Notes: a model not told the origin generated them from the sequence alone. A stretch of 64,000 nucleotides of DNA from Ligilactobacillus ceti DSM 22408 (GCF_000423245.1 NZ_KE383993.1:640159-704158), one strand, 5' to 3'. Shown: positions 28,901-36,452, counted from the stretch's first letter. Program-made: numbers and translations.

Positions 28901-29189
28901 ATTCAATTGGTTTTCCAGATAAATTAGTATCTTTTTTCAAAGAACTCCAACCAACATGTACAAATCTAGGTGTTAGATTACTTAAATATACTTCATTTTT
29001 CACACTTGGTTGTACTTTTAACGTTTGGACTTCATCCATGGTTTGGCTTAACATTGTTATCGGTTTCTTATTGTTAATATCAGTTGTATTATCAGCTAAA
29101 ACGACACTTGTTTTAGCACCTAACACTAATAAATTCATACCTAAAATAAAAGAAAATTGATTTTGTAACTTTCTCTTGTCTAATTTCAT
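22959..29189 (-). CDS. Giant surface protein: NPCBM, transglutaminase-like, F5/8C, coiled-coil stalk, LPLDG anchor
   Basis: A 2076-aa exported protein. In order: signal peptide (1-~32, cleavage near VLA-DN); NPCBM-type carbohydrate-binding domain (about 65-202, FVHVGWSSLKKDTNLSG, KGITAHADAKLIY); helical part; transglutaminase-like core with Cys442 in GGVCGSISKF and His468 in GQPGHAAVTY; two repeated beta modules with TEYSLDGG/MEYSLDQG (about 670-800); F5/8 type C domain (about 810-950); then a ~1000-residue Gln/Lys/Ala-rich helical stalk with repeats such as LTEQQQ and DAKKQAQKNQ. A polar Asn/Thr/His spacer leads to LPLDG (2040-2044), a hydrophobic helix and a KKIRSKED tail. It is probably wall- or membrane-anchored and binds glycans. 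Enzyme activity is unproven. It has its own promoter and interrupts the valS-thiI neighbourhood. Confidence 0.85.
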   Translation of the reverse strand: MKLDKRKLQNQFSFILGMNLLVLGAKTSVVLADNTTDINNKKPITMLSQTMDEVQTLKVQPSVKNEVYLSNLTPRFVHVGWSSLKKDTNLSGKPIELKVNGKDKIFKKGITAHADAKLIYQIPKNVNVFETYLGVDDHQNGTVEFKLYLDNDLVYTSGHVNRNNTKHIKLNVTGKKELKVMIDTVGSASQDHSMLAGAEFYQQDLSGYDLSQLNVQEPKFSFGALKNGNYRLTQAQAEFIKDLGKVNLFTFLTENEKNHHFLEWLLNNETMLDYYNHGLDPRGNNKIGFLNQLQRIVTKDASAKTNPMNQKIAMAVALEYANDDISLWINANAKSDAVRRYEIYRDLNNTPGQLRPIFKTLDVDLMRNVVSARLSDEDLLWIRAKVQKEHPELLTSNSQLSNIVYKYIAYNPFNKYGDDVQRPNYYGENPSLAKVIELGGVCGSISKFDESVLRAFGVPANLVGQPGHAAVTYMKDDGNWSRNNNISSWGRTQGGTATTLAQGSQGFNNTYNLLDFAARQNPQNYYLAKEYYGIYQQTTDYQIKTALAEKILELEPLFVPIYRDKLSELEQQAQANPQMYHDLAIRIIQNFRNFPKPMLDLLKPVMNHLKGAENRRLVFDVAVKYSQMVQQMSDPYAKDVFQEEEYQKQAQEFMTMLGSFSLNGPNKNRLMGSKTDTEYSLDGGISYIPITDENQMLLTSDVAKITAKNGILLRLKGMTEALQIKFTQKNIPDSVHVDDQANQIIGLKPDMEYSLDQGKSWLAGSVPADLSGEKTVLVRYQNTGTTLGGDVKTLQFTPNKELYRNIYRDNINLLHWTSQQNDTDQSAKNVLDGDSNTIWHTVWNRGDHTPALTFQFNHKYPVQTIWYTPRQDSGTNGNIEDYTIYTSQDGQHFTKVLSGHFTYTHANRKQRRAIQLPTDLAPTQYLKLEINHGVNNFGSAAEISFEITKQAAQAEKNERAQQITQAAQKDLQAQLKALIPNVSVVSDLTNNADIKAKLQSLTQAIRAEQQKKVLSEKNIVQFKIQLDTLRNQVILDQMEHSIIQTSPAFAEFMQQYQTVFQPQILPITKDIATQIKAGLAAFAKLSAADQQKFAYLKVNLLTKQNEYLVGVQAQVFKQTFKKMISLTEKTVQERDYNNLNEAYYNSFALSDAAQAGLVQEQIHLKRLIDYLDNQQAEFIKEAEQYKQANQRVLNVDLSKINPDNQSEYQHLVNNAQNDYVYLPKQVQKLLVAEQTQLDKVKAVLAELAVKQAREKLVQAIQNEEQSFAKTPTYQAIWQQSLTKARVVLQTKTPTKAVYDQGVLDLMKAKASLEYQIALQKDEKFRADQFKERFKTLLLKPLDQIVPADQKQLDKAEDQFRRLDQVSQSYLVAERNKLAEIQAKLKPEGQKQLTQVIAKIKAAQKEKTTLAQFKPALQSLLNKAQSTKQHKAQASVALIAELGKILQDNSDLNQKIQLEKIYFEKIDHLTVDNVRLADEALLVAGQQHLKQITKDVKPLIEADRLAQHMQMLLNKIAKIKQNHKQTEYAQLQDAKQMFSLKVRALKGLSITEQNEYLDNIQKSDNVDDIKQLYTQAQNKAQLHKTDEQAQKDALLRELNQDLQKIDVAKLTGGDLAEFQALAHTAKNLQNYNLRDLKQHVQRIQQDLVKLQQRQVEKEQQQAKKAAYQKVAQEVQAELTKVSQQQTKVKEPYATQLKDVANELKVALNLGLTTDQLQTKLKQAQNKVEQIVQANQKATAEEAQKAALKLAQTEAIKTIKQMVDLTTAEQTTYIKQVQNAQSSSLVDNILQDAKKQAQKNQQESADKIAQAKAQQARIRLAQDQIKQLTDLTEQQQMHYQKELAQTTTISQIKQLVTDAKKQAQKNQIAKQQAAQKKRHEENVKQATAIIEKLNGLTDEEKTKYINDLIDCEVGCDTNLILEQAKAQAQANLAQTTNPQQPTDSNHNKPTKDQTTDSTILTPTDHVQNQPNGSSPTTDQKNSEHSQNSVSEQLTNEHILIGSEVSHDRHGAVKDKSVVQNKEHHQEATEKHGETDHKHHGQLPLDGERVTSRILGGVLVGLSLLLAFFGYKKIRSKED

Positions 29190-29240
29190 TCTCAGACTCC
29201 GTTCTTAAAAAAACTTTTATGCTTTATATAATTTTGATAT

Positions 29241-29269
29241 ATTCTAAATATACCCTATAAAGCTATCAA
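29241..29269 (-). promoter_or_regulatory. Promoter of the giant surface protein gene
   Basis: TTGATA (29264-29269) and TAGAAT (29241-29246) on the minus strand are 17 nt apart, 52 nt before the ATG, which has GGAG 8 nt upstream. Confidence 0.55.
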
Positions 29270-29300
29270 ACTGCAATCAAAACGCGATTTATAAAAACAA

Positions 29301-29342
29301 CAAAAAAAGTAATTAGAAAAATATTTCTTCTAATTACTTTTA
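29301..29342 (-). terminator. Intrinsic terminator after thiI
   Basis: Minus-strand AAAAGTAATTAGAA (29328-29341) pairs perfectly with TTCTAATTACTTTT (29305-29318) and continues into T residues. It isolates iscS-thiI from the surface-protein gene. Confidence 0.88.
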
Positions 29343-29360
29343 AAATATAATATTTATTTT

Positions 29361-30578
29361 TTATAATAACCCAGCAAATTCATCTTTCTTTTCATTCAAG
29401 AATTCATCATTTACTTGTACACGTGTGACTTTCACACCGGCCAAAGCCCGCTCCATTAATCCTTCCACATCTAAACGTGATTCATAATGTCTTGCTTTAT
29501 CAAGTTTTGGTCTTGTTTTTGGTGCAGGTGGTGCAAAAATTGTACAACAATCTTCGAATGGCATAATTGATAATTCAAAAGTATCAATCTTCTTAGCGAT
29601 ATCAATAATTTCATTCTTATCTAATGACAATACTGGTCGTAAAACTGGCATCGTTGTCACATCATTAATAGCAACCATACTTTCTAATGTTTGTGAAGCA
29701 ACTTGACCTAAAGCTTCACCATTAAAAATAGCCAATGCATTTCTCTTTTCAGCTAAAGCCACAGATAAACGTAGCATAAAGCGACGTTGAATTGTCATTA
29801 AATAACCTTCAGGTACATTTTCTTTAATTGTTTCTTGAATTTCAGTAAATGGAACTTCTAAAAATTGAATACTTCCAGCATATGGAGTTAACTTAGCTGT
29901 TAATTCTTTAGCCTTATTTAAAGCTTTTTCACTTGTATATGGAGGACTAAAGAAGTGTACCATTTCGATCTCTACACCACGTTTCATTGCCATATAACCA
30001 GCAACTGGTGAATCAATACCACCAGATAACATTAACATTCCTTTACCTGCAGTCCCCACTGGTAATCCACCAGCACCATCGATTTTTCCAAATGATAAAT
30101 AAATACCATTCAAACGAACTTCTACACGTAATAACAAATCAGGATTTTTCATTTTAACTTTAATTCCAGGTACTGTTTCTAAAATGTGTCCACCTAACAT
30201 ATCGTTCATTTCGTTTGTATCATAAGCATAATTATGATCAGAACGACGAGTATTAATTTTAAATGTCATCCCTGGTTCGTAATATTCAGCCACCATTTTA
30301 GTAGCCATTTCTTTAACAGCTTCAATGTCTCGCTCTACTCGAATAGATGGTGAAAAGTTTTGAATACCAAAAACTTGACTCAAGCGATCCATCACAGCTT
30401 GTGCATCTTCTCCATTTAATTTAATATGCATCCGATCACGTTGAGCTTTAATTTCTAAATTTTTAAATTGATGTAAACTTTGACGAACATTATGTCCTAA
30501 ACGATCGATAAAGTTACGACGGTTCTTACCTTTAGTTGAAAGTTCGCCATAACGAACCATAATTTCTGTATATTGCAT
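29361..30578 (-). CDS. thiI: tRNA 4-thiouridine synthetase ThiI
   Basis: ThiI adenylates U8 of tRNA and inserts sulfur delivered by a cysteine desulfurase. The 405-aa protein has an N-terminal ferredoxin-like/THUMP region (1-~165), and the PP-loop [19 protein letters not shown]. There is no C-terminal rhodanese domain; such short forms are normal in Firmicutes, and [11 protein letters not shown] keeps a Cys pair. iscS lies 30 nt upstream, which matches the known pairing of ThiI with a dedicated NifS-like desulfurase. Confidence 0.96.
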   Translation of the reverse strand: MQYTEIMVRYGELSTKGKNRRNFIDRLGHNVRQSLHQFKNLEIKAQRDRMHIKLNGEDAQAVMDRLSQVFGIQNFSPSIRVERDIEAVKEMATKMVAEYYEPGMTFKINTRRSDHNYAYDTNEMNDMLGGHILETVPGIKVKMKNPDLLLRVEVRLNGIYLSFGKIDGAGGLPVGTAGKGMLMLSGGIDSPVAGYMAMKRGVEIEMVHFFSPPYTSEKALNKAKELTAKLTPYAGSIQFLEVPFTEIQETIKENVPEGYLMTIQRRFMLRLSVALAEKRNALAIFNGEALGQVASQTLESMVAINDVTTMPVLRPVLSLDKNEIIDIAKKIDTFELSIMPFEDCCTIFAPPAPKTRPKLDKARHYESRLDVEGLMERALAGVKVTRVQVNDEFLNEKKDEFAGLL

Positions 30579-30608
30579 TATTAATTCCTTTCATTGTACC
30601 TAATTCTT

Positions 30609-31757
30609 TTATGAATTTATTTTCTTAAATTGTTCATATAATTCATCAAAAACATCAATAAATACTTCTGCTTCTTGTAACGTATTATGTTCGTCCAAAC
30701 TGACACGAACAGCTGAAGTTGCGATAGCTTCCGGTACTCCCATAGCTTTTAACGTGCCTGCAGCTATATTCTTCTTTGATGAGCACGCACTAGTAGTCGA
30801 GATATAAATATCATGATTTTCAAAAGCATGCACGATTGTTTCGCCCCGCACTCCTTGAATAGCAAAGCATAAAATATGAGATGCATAATTTGATGTTATA
30901 TCTGAAAAAATAGTAACTTTACTCTTATTTTTTAAATGTTGATAAATTTTTTCTTTAATAACTTGTTGTTGCTCCACTTTACTTTGTTCTTGATCTAAAA
31001 TAATTCTCAATGCTTTAGCTAAAGATACATCTGCTGCAACATGTTCTGTTCCACTGCGATAATTTTTTTCTTGACCGCCACCACTTAAAAGCGGTGCTAA
31101 TTTCCGACCTTTTTTCAAATAAATAAATCCACTACCACGTGGAGCGTGAAATTTATGACCCGAAAAAGTTAAAATATCAATTCTTTCATGTTGTAAAACA
31201 GCAGCTAAGCCTTTACCAATAGCTTGCACAGCATCAACGTGAAAATGAACTTTAGGATAAGCTTGTAAAATGTCACCAATTTCACGAATTGGTTGAATAC
31301 TTCCAATCTCGTTATTAACTGCCATAACGGAAACAAGAATAGTATCAGGTCGCAGGGCTTTTTCTACATCAGCAACTTGGACAAAGCCTGCTTCATTCAC
31401 TGGTAAATATGTTACTTCATAACCCATTTTTTCTAGTTGTTTTAATGAATTTAAAACAGCTGGATGTTCAATTTCGGTTGAAATAATATGTTTACCATAA
31501 TTTTGCTTTTCAATCGCTGTTCCTTTCACAGCCCAATTATCGCCTTCTGTTCCCCCGCTTGTAAAATAAATCTCATCACTATTAACTTTCATTAAATCAG
31601 CAATTTGTTGTCGTGCTTGTTCTAATAAGTTAAAAGCTGTTTCTCCTAACTTATGTAACGAAGAAGGATTTCCCCAAATTTTCTGACTAACAATTTGATA
31701 AGATTCTAAGACTGTGGGATCTATCTGTGTTGTAGCACTATTATCAAAATAAATCAT
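30609..31757 (-). CDS. iscS: Cysteine desulfurase (IscS/NifZ type) paired with ThiI
   Basis: A 382-aa PLP-dependent class V aminotransferase fold enzyme that takes sulfur from cysteine. PLP lysine is in FSGHKFHAPRGSG. The catalytic cysteine loop is STTSACSSKK, with FTSGGTEGDNWA and STEIEHPAVLNSL also conserved. Its place directly before thiI suggests it mainly serves tRNA thiolation, while SufS (41502-42734) serves Fe-S assembly. The usual name in this setting could also be nifS or nifZ. Confidence 0.93.
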   Translation of the reverse strand: MIYFDNSATTQIDPTVLESYQIVSQKIWGNPSSLHKLGETAFNLLEQARQQIADLMKVNSDEIYFTSGGTEGDNWAVKGTAIEKQNYGKHIISTEIEHPAVLNSLKQLEKMGYEVTYLPVNEAGFVQVADVEKALRPDTILVSVMAVNNEIGSIQPIREIGDILQAYPKVHFHVDAVQAIGKGLAAVLQHERIDILTFSGHKFHAPRGSGFIYLKKGRKLAPLLSGGGQEKNYRSGTEHVAADVSLAKALRIILDQEQSKVEQQQVIKEKIYQHLKNKSKVTIFSDITSNYASHILCFAIQGVRGETIVHAFENHDIYISTTSACSSKKNIAAGTLKAMGVPEAIATSAVRVSLDEHNTLQEAEVFIDVFDELYEQFKKINS

Positions 31758-31807
31758 TCGTTTCCCTGAACCTTTCCTAGCCTATTGAATGGCAATTTTT
31801 ACAATTC

Positions 31808-31836
31808 ACTATACCGAGTTTCCCCTGATAAATCAA
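31808..31836 (-). promoter_or_regulatory. iscS-thiI promoter
   Basis: TTGATT (31831-31836) and TATAGT (31808-31813) on the minus strand are 17 nt apart, about 50 nt before the iscS start. Confidence 0.65.
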
Positions 31837-31857
31837 TACTTTTTTCTAGCTACCAAC

Positions 31858-31899
31858 TCAAAAAGAAAGGTAAGGCAGCTTTTGAACTACCTTACCTTT
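31858..31899 (-). terminator. Terminator after the 44-aa gene (ezrA unit)
   Basis: Minus-strand AAAGGTAAGG (31890-31899) pairs perfectly with CCTTACCTTT (31866-31875) and is followed by CTTTTTG. Confidence 0.85.
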
Positions 31900-31924
31900 A
31901 CATGTTAAATCAGCTAACAACAGC

Positions 31925-32059
31925 TTAATCTTCTTTCTTATGTTGTTTATGCTTTAAAACACGAATTGCAATTGTTAATCCAAATGTTGCAATCATAAAT
32001 GCAATCCGAATGATATCTAATACTAAGACGGCTACTTGTGAAGCTGTTTTCTTTTGCAT
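31925..32059 (-). CDS. Small membrane protein of unknown function (44 aa) after ezrA
   Basis: ATG at 32059 follows an excellent GAGGAGG ribosome site 8 nt upstream; the stop is at 31925, and a strong terminator follows. The product has a short polar start (MQKKTASQVA), one membrane helix (VLVLDIIRIAFMIATFGLTI) and a very basic tail ending KHKQHKKED. It lies 33 nt after ezrA and is probably co-transcribed. I do not recognise a named family with certainty; the topology would suit a small divisome- or envelope-associated peptide, but that is a guess. Confidence 0.7.
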   Translation of the reverse strand: MQKKTASQVAVLVLDIIRIAFMIATFGLTIAIRVLKHKQHKKED

Positions 32060-32092
32060 ATCACTAACCTCCTCTGATATTATTTTAAATTC

Positions 32093-33814
32093 TTAATTCA
32101 ACGGATAACGAGTTTGTTCGCGTTCTTCATAATTTTGCGCAATCCGATCAAAAGCCCCTGGTTCAACAGCATCTACAGCTTGAGAGATAGTATCTAATGC
32201 GGCCACATAATCATATTTACGATTAAATAATTCTAATGCTGTATTATATGCCTTGGCAACTTCCGGATGACGTGTCCGATAGCGATTTGAATATTGCATT
32301 AATTCTTCCGCTAAAATCGAACTATCAATAATTTCTTTTGTTTTATCACCTAAAAAATCTAAATCAGATTGGGTATTAATTAAATCTTTAGTAATTTGAT
32401 CCATATCAATTTTAACATGATTTAAATCTTCTTCTAAAGTTGTAATTTCACGACTAACTTTATAGAAATAATCCATATATTCTTCAGTTAAACCGGGTAA
32501 GTTTAATTTTTCAATATCACGTTGCATCCGATGAATTTCAATATCAAAATTTTGAATACGCGCTTGAGCATCTTTTTCTTCTTGCCATAAATCAGCCACG
32601 CTATCACTAATATTTTTTTGTGTTTCTTCAATTTGTTTTAAGTTCGCAAACATTTCTTCTTGCTCTGCTTTTAAAATGCTATATACAAAAACTGCATCTT
32701 CAGTTCTTTCATGGAATTTAAGATATTGTTTTTCGATTATCTTAATTTCTTGTTCTAATTTATGTGCTTTTTCCAGTTCTTGATGAGACAAAGTATAATT
32801 TTGTTGCAAACGATCTAATTCCACAAGTAAGTTTTGTTCTTGCTTTTGAGCATGTTCGATAAACTCATTCAATTGTTTTTCATTACTTTCAACAACTTGA
32901 CGAGCAACATATTCTTTTTCAACAGCATCATAAACACCATCAATATCAATAACAATTTGTTGATTTAATTCTTGTGCTTGTTCAACATCTAATGTTTTTA
33001 TTTGTTCATGGTTAACTTGACACTTAGTTTCAATATCTGCAATTGTTGCTAATAAATCTTGTGTAAAACCATAATATTCAGAAGTTAATTGTTCAACCCC
33101 TGCTTTTAATTCGGCTAATTGAATTGGGAAAACAGACACTAATTTATGTTGTAATTCTGGAATGATGGTTAAAGCTACTTCCATCTGAGCCGTTTGTTCT
33201 TCCAATTGTTGCATTGGTTGTTGAGCTTTAACATAATCCCCACTTAAAGTAATTTCAACATATTGATCAAAATCATATTCTAATTGAGTTAATCGATTTT
33301 CTAATTCATCTAAAGCTGGTCCATAACTTTCGTTTTTAGCTAATAATTGTTTACGAATATCTTGATATTTATCTTTCAATTCAGCTACCACAGCTTGTTG
33401 CGCTTTTGTATCTTCAATAATTAAATCTAAACGTTGCTTAATATCAGCATACGTACTTTGAGCACCTTCTAAATCACGATTTAAAATAGATAACTCACGT
33501 TTAAAACCAAAAACTTTAAATTGTGTTAATTTTTTGTGTAAAGCTAAAATAAATTCTGAAATTTCAGGTAATTGACGATTCATTAAATAACGATAGCTTT
33601 TCTCTAATTTTTCTAATTCAGTTAAACTATCACCCGTTAAATTTAATTTATTTAAATCAGCAAATGTTCCCTCTAAACTATTTTCTAATACAGCTGTTAC
33701 TTGTTTTTGTTGTTCAATTAAGACTTTTTTATATGTATGTTGAAAATACATTAAAGCTAGATAGATTCCAACGACAATTAAAATAATTGCGATAAAAAAG
33801 TAAAGCATATTCAT
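32093..33814 (-). CDS. ezrA: Septation ring formation regulator EzrA
   Basis: EzrA binds FtsZ and PBPs and limits Z-ring formation. The 573-aa protein has one N-terminal membrane helix (MLYFFIAIILIVVGIYLAL) followed by an almost fully helical cytoplasmic region made of repeated three-helix bundles, rich in Glu, Gln and Leu. Length (B. subtilis form about 562 aa) and position between iscS and rpsD are typical of Bacilli. GGGG-rich ribosome site precedes ATG 33814. Confidence 0.93.
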   Translation of the reverse strand: MNMLYFFIAIILIVVGIYLALMYFQHTYKKVLIEQQKQVTAVLENSLEGTFADLNKLNLTGDSLTELEKLEKSYRYLMNRQLPEISEFILALHKKLTQFKVFGFKRELSILNRDLEGAQSTYADIKQRLDLIIEDTKAQQAVVAELKDKYQDIRKQLLAKNESYGPALDELENRLTQLEYDFDQYVEITLSGDYVKAQQPMQQLEEQTAQMEVALTIIPELQHKLVSVFPIQLAELKAGVEQLTSEYYGFTQDLLATIADIETKCQVNHEQIKTLDVEQAQELNQQIVIDIDGVYDAVEKEYVARQVVESNEKQLNEFIEHAQKQEQNLLVELDRLQQNYTLSHQELEKAHKLEQEIKIIEKQYLKFHERTEDAVFVYSILKAEQEEMFANLKQIEETQKNISDSVADLWQEEKDAQARIQNFDIEIHRMQRDIEKLNLPGLTEEYMDYFYKVSREITTLEEDLNHVKIDMDQITKDLINTQSDLDFLGDKTKEIIDSSILAEELMQYSNRYRTRHPEVAKAYNTALELFNRKYDYVAALDTISQAVDAVEPGAFDRIAQNYEEREQTRYPLN

Positions 33815-33861
33815 ATCTATCCCCTCTTCCTAACGTTCTATTTATGTATGTTTATTTCAGT

Positions 33862-33936
33862 ATAAAACCGCTTTTTATTATATCATATCTATACCACTCT
33901 GACATCAATTACTACTTATAATAAAGCGGCTTTTAC
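33862..33936. repeat. Imperfect inverted repeat upstream of ezrA
   Basis: CCGCTTTTTATTATA near 33866 faces TAATAAAGCGG near 33928, about 45 nt apart. It sits between the divergent ezrA (minus) and rpsD (plus) genes. The ezrA promoter should lie inside it (a GATATAAT sequence is present on the minus strand), so it may be part of a 5' leader. Confidence 0.45.
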
Positions 33937-33994
33937 ATTTTTATAATTTTAAACTGTTTTTTAGCGAAAAATTTACTATTTTGCTAATTTTCGC

Positions 33995-34023
33995 TTGAAT
34001 TCACGTTGTTTTTTCGTTATACT
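33995..34023 (+). promoter_or_regulatory. rpsD promoter
   Basis: TTGAAT (33995-34000) and TATACT (34018-34023) are 17 nt apart. Transcription from here would give a leader of about 170 nt before the rpsD ATG. Confidence 0.6.
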
Positions 34024-34039
34024 ATTTTTTGTGTAAAAT

Positions 34040-34190
34040 AATGCAGCAGTGAACGGTAAGCACGTCAACAGTTTTTTACCAAGTTTTGGTACTACAAGTA
34101 ACTTTTCGGCTGCAAAAGCGAACGGTCAAAAAAAACTGCACGAATACTAAATTCACATCGTTATTTTACTCCAAACAAAATTATTGGAGG
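34040..34190 (+). promoter_or_regulatory. Candidate S4 (rpsD) autoregulatory leader
   Basis: The ~170-nt leader contains GCAGC (near 34043) able to pair with GGCTGC (near 34108), and a small ACCAA/TTGGT hairpin. A closing segment AAAACTGC lies near 34132, and the GGAGG ribosome site comes at the end. Firmicutes rpsD is known to be regulated by S4 binding to its own leader; the position fits, but I could not confirm the conserved fold by eye. Confidence 0.4.
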
Positions 34191-34199
34191 AATTTATTT

Positions 34200-34808
34200 A
34201 TGTCACGTTATACAGGTCCAAGTTGGAAAGTTTCTCGTCGTTTAGGCGTTTCCCTTTCCGGTACAGGTAAAGAATTAGCTCGTCGTCCATACGCACCAGG
34301 TCAACACGGTCAAAACAACCGTCGTAACCTTTCAGAATACGGTTTACAACTTCGTGAAAAACAAAAGTTACGTATGACTTATGGTTTGACAGAACGTCAA
34401 TTCTCAAACTTATTCGTTAAAGCTGGTAAGATCCGCGAAGGTAAACACGGTGATAACTTCATGGTTCTTTTAGAACAACGTTTAGATAACATGGTATACC
34501 GTTTAGGTCTTGCTACAACACGTCGTCAAGCACGTCAATTAGTAAACCACGGTCACATCACAGTTGATGGCAAACGTGTTGATATCCCATCATACGAAGT
34601 AAAACCTGGCCAAGTTATTTCATTACGTGAAAAATCAAAAGATCTTAAGATTGTTAAAGAAGCTTTAGAAGCTATCGTTGGTCGCGTACCATTCGTTACT
34701 TTTGACGAAAACACAATGGAAGGTTCTCTTGTTCGTTTACCAGATCGTGAAGAACTTGATGCTAACATTGATGAAGCACTTGTTGTTGAATACTACAACA
34801 AACTTTAA
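34200..34808 (+). CDS. rpsD: 30S ribosomal protein S4
   Basis: Primary 16S rRNA-binding protein that starts 30S assembly. The 202-aa protein begins [16 protein letters not shown], and has the S4 RNA-binding domain [20 protein letters not shown] and [16 protein letters not shown]. It lacks the N-terminal zinc cysteines of some S4 forms. The start at 34200 follows GGAGG; 38 upstream in-frame codons belong to the leader. Codon use is stronger (CGT, GGT, CCA) than in its neighbours, as expected for a ribosomal gene. Confidence 0.98.
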   Translation: MSRYTGPSWKVSRRLGVSLSGTGKELARRPYAPGQHGQNNRRNLSEYGLQLREKQKLRMTYGLTERQFSNLFVKAGKIREGKHGDNFMVLLEQRLDNMVYRLGLATTRRQARQLVNHGHITVDGKRVDIPSYEVKPGQVISLREKSKDLKIVKEALEAIVGRVPFVTFDENTMEGSLVRLPDREELDANIDEALVVEYYNKL

Positions 34809-34827
34809 TCATTACCTTTCTAATTCT

Positions 34828-34868
34828 AAAACAGCTTTCCTATTTATTAGGAAGGCTGTTTTTTTAAA
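34828..34868 (+). terminator. rpsD terminator
   Basis: AACAGC-TTTCCTA pairs with TAGGAA-GGCTGTT, followed by seven further T, 20-60 nt after the rpsD stop. Confidence 0.88.
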
Positions 34869-34905
34869 CTTATAATTCAAACTTATTAAGGAGGTTAGAT
34901 TTATA

Positions 34906-36177
34906 ATGGCAAAACCTTTAGCTTATCGTATGCGCCCTACTCAAATTGATGAAGTTGTCGGCCAACAACATCTCGTGGGGCCTGGTAAAATAATTCGTAG
35001 AATGGTTGATGCTAAACTACTTTCATCAATGATTTTATATGGACCACCCGGAACTGGTAAAACTAGTATCGCTAGTGCCATTGCCGGATCCACCAAGTAC
35101 GCATTTCGGACCTTAAATGCTGCAACCGACTCAAAAAAAGAGCTCGAAATCGTCGCAGCTGAAGCAAAAATGAGCGGAACAGTTATTTTATTATTAGATG
35201 AAATCCATCGTTTAACTAAACCCAAACAAGATTTTTTACTCCCTCATTTAGAAAATGGCCAAATTATTTTAATTGGAGCAACTACAGAAAATCCTTATAT
35301 TGCAATTAATCCAGCGATTCGCAGTCGTGCTCAAATTTTCGAAGTGAAACCTTTAGCCGAAAATGATATTAAAGATGCTATTTTACGCGCTTTAAATGAT
35401 CCAGACAAAGGTCTCGGAAAATACAACGTCGATTTAAAAACTGAAGCATTAAATTATTTAACCCATGTAACTCACGGTGATTTAAGAAGCACATTAAATA
35501 GTTTAGAATTAGCAGTGTTGTCCACCACTCCTAATTCCAATAATGTTATCGAAATTGATTTAGAAACTATTGAAAATTGCGTTCAAATGAAAGCTCTTGT
35601 GCATGATAAAAACGGTGATGCTCATTATGATGTAATTTCCGCTTTTCAAAAATCAATTCGAGGCTCAGATCCTGATGCGGCACTCCACTACATGGCTCGC
35701 CTTTTAGAAGCTGGCGATTTAATTAGTGTCAACCGTCGTTTATTGACCATTGCTTATGAAGATATCGGACTAGGTAATCCGGCCGCAGCAGCACGAACTG
35801 TGCAAGCAGTCACTGCAGCAGAAAAAATCGGTCTTCCCGAAGCGCGCATTCCTTTAGCAACAGCGGTAATTGATTTATGTTTATCACCAAAATCAAACTC
35901 GGCATATGTCGCAATTGATAGTGCTTTAGCTGACTTAAAAGATGGCAATTATGGTGATATGCCCCCTCACCTCCAAGATTCTCATTATAAAGGTGCTGAA
36001 AAACTTGGTCGTGGCGTCGGGTATCTTTATCCTCATGACTACCCCAACAGTTGGGTTAAACAACAATATTTACCTGATAAATTAAAATACACACAATACT
36101 ATCACCCAAAATCAACCGGACGCTATGAACAAGCATTAAAACAACAACTTGATAAACTTAATCAAGCAAAATTATAA
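34906..36177 (+). CDS. rarA: Replication-associated recombination protein RarA (MgsA) AAA+ ATPase
   Basis: A 423-aa clamp-loader-like AAA+ ATPase acting at stalled forks. Walker A is LYGPPGTGKTSIA, Walker B is LLLDEIHRL, sensor 1 is ATTENPY. The C-terminal part has the tetramerisation motifs KSIRGSDPDAALHYMARLLE and AYEDIGLGNP. GGAGG lies before ATG 34906. It follows rpsD but is separated from it by a terminator. Confidence 0.96.
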   Translation: MAKPLAYRMRPTQIDEVVGQQHLVGPGKIIRRMVDAKLLSSMILYGPPGTGKTSIASAIAGSTKYAFRTLNAATDSKKELEIVAAEAKMSGTVILLLDEIHRLTKPKQDFLLPHLENGQIILIGATTENPYIAINPAIRSRAQIFEVKPLAENDIKDAILRALNDPDKGLGKYNVDLKTEALNYLTHVTHGDLRSTLNSLELAVLSTTPNSNNVIEIDLETIENCVQMKALVHDKNGDAHYDVISAFQKSIRGSDPDAALHYMARLLEAGDLISVNRRLLTIAYEDIGLGNPAAAARTVQAVTAAEKIGLPEARIPLATAVIDLCLSPKSNSAYVAIDSALADLKDGNYGDMPPHLQDSHYKGAEKLGRGVGYLYPHDYPNSWVKQQYLPDKLKYTQYYHPKSTGRYEQALKQQLDKLNQAKL

Positions 36178-36195
36178 AAACGTTTTCTAACACCC

Positions 36196-36223
36196 TTGCA
36201 TTATTATTTTTTTGTGCTAAGAT
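36196..36223 (+). promoter_or_regulatory. Promoter of the RNA gene after rarA
   Basis: TTGCAT (36196-36201) and TAAGAT (36218-36223) are 16 nt apart, starting 19 nt after the rarA stop. Confidence 0.65.
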
Positions 36224-36227
36224 ATAG

Positions 36228-36452
36228 ATGAAATTCTTAAGTGTACGCGTTATCTCATAAAGGTAAGGTTGACCGAACACTTTAAATTTAGTTATTTAGA
36301 TACTTATTGAATGACAGGCCTATTTAATTTAGGAAGTTTGAATTTAAGTTATAAATACATTCCTGCTTATGAGCGGGTTCAACTACAGAGATGATTACCG
36401 GCATATTCGGATTTTCGGCGAACAAAGTTTTTCTTTGTTCGCTCTTTTTATT
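36228..36452 (+). ncRNA. ssrS: Probable 6S RNA
   Basis: A ~220-nt gene-free stretch has its own promoter and a perfect terminator stem GCGAACAAAG/CTTTGTTCGC (36418-36442) followed by TCTTTTTA. No plausible reading frame with a ribosome site covers it. Long-range pairings are present: CTCATAA (36254-36260) with TTATGAG (36368-36374), and TTAAATT with AATTTAA nearer the centre. Length, rod-like pairing and the place next to rarA fit 6S RNA of Firmicutes, which binds vegetative RNA polymerase. I could not verify the conserved central bubble. Confidence 0.68.

Noticed and set aside
28858-29160. 100-codon frame antisense to the surface-protein start
   Set aside because: Opposite-strand shadow over the signal peptide region; hydrophobic only because it mirrors that sequence.
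22959-29189. Internal repeats of the surface gene as a CRISPR or tandem DNA repeat
   Set aside because: Repeats are seen at protein level with varied DNA; there are no identical repeats with regular spacers.
30609-31757. iscS as part of a defence (dnd-like) system
   Set aside because: The neighbour is thiI and there are no dnd genes; this is ordinary tRNA thiolation.
34086-34199. N-terminal extension of rpsD (38 codons)
   Set aside because: S4 proteins start at MSRYTGP; the extension is leader sequence with no ribosome site.
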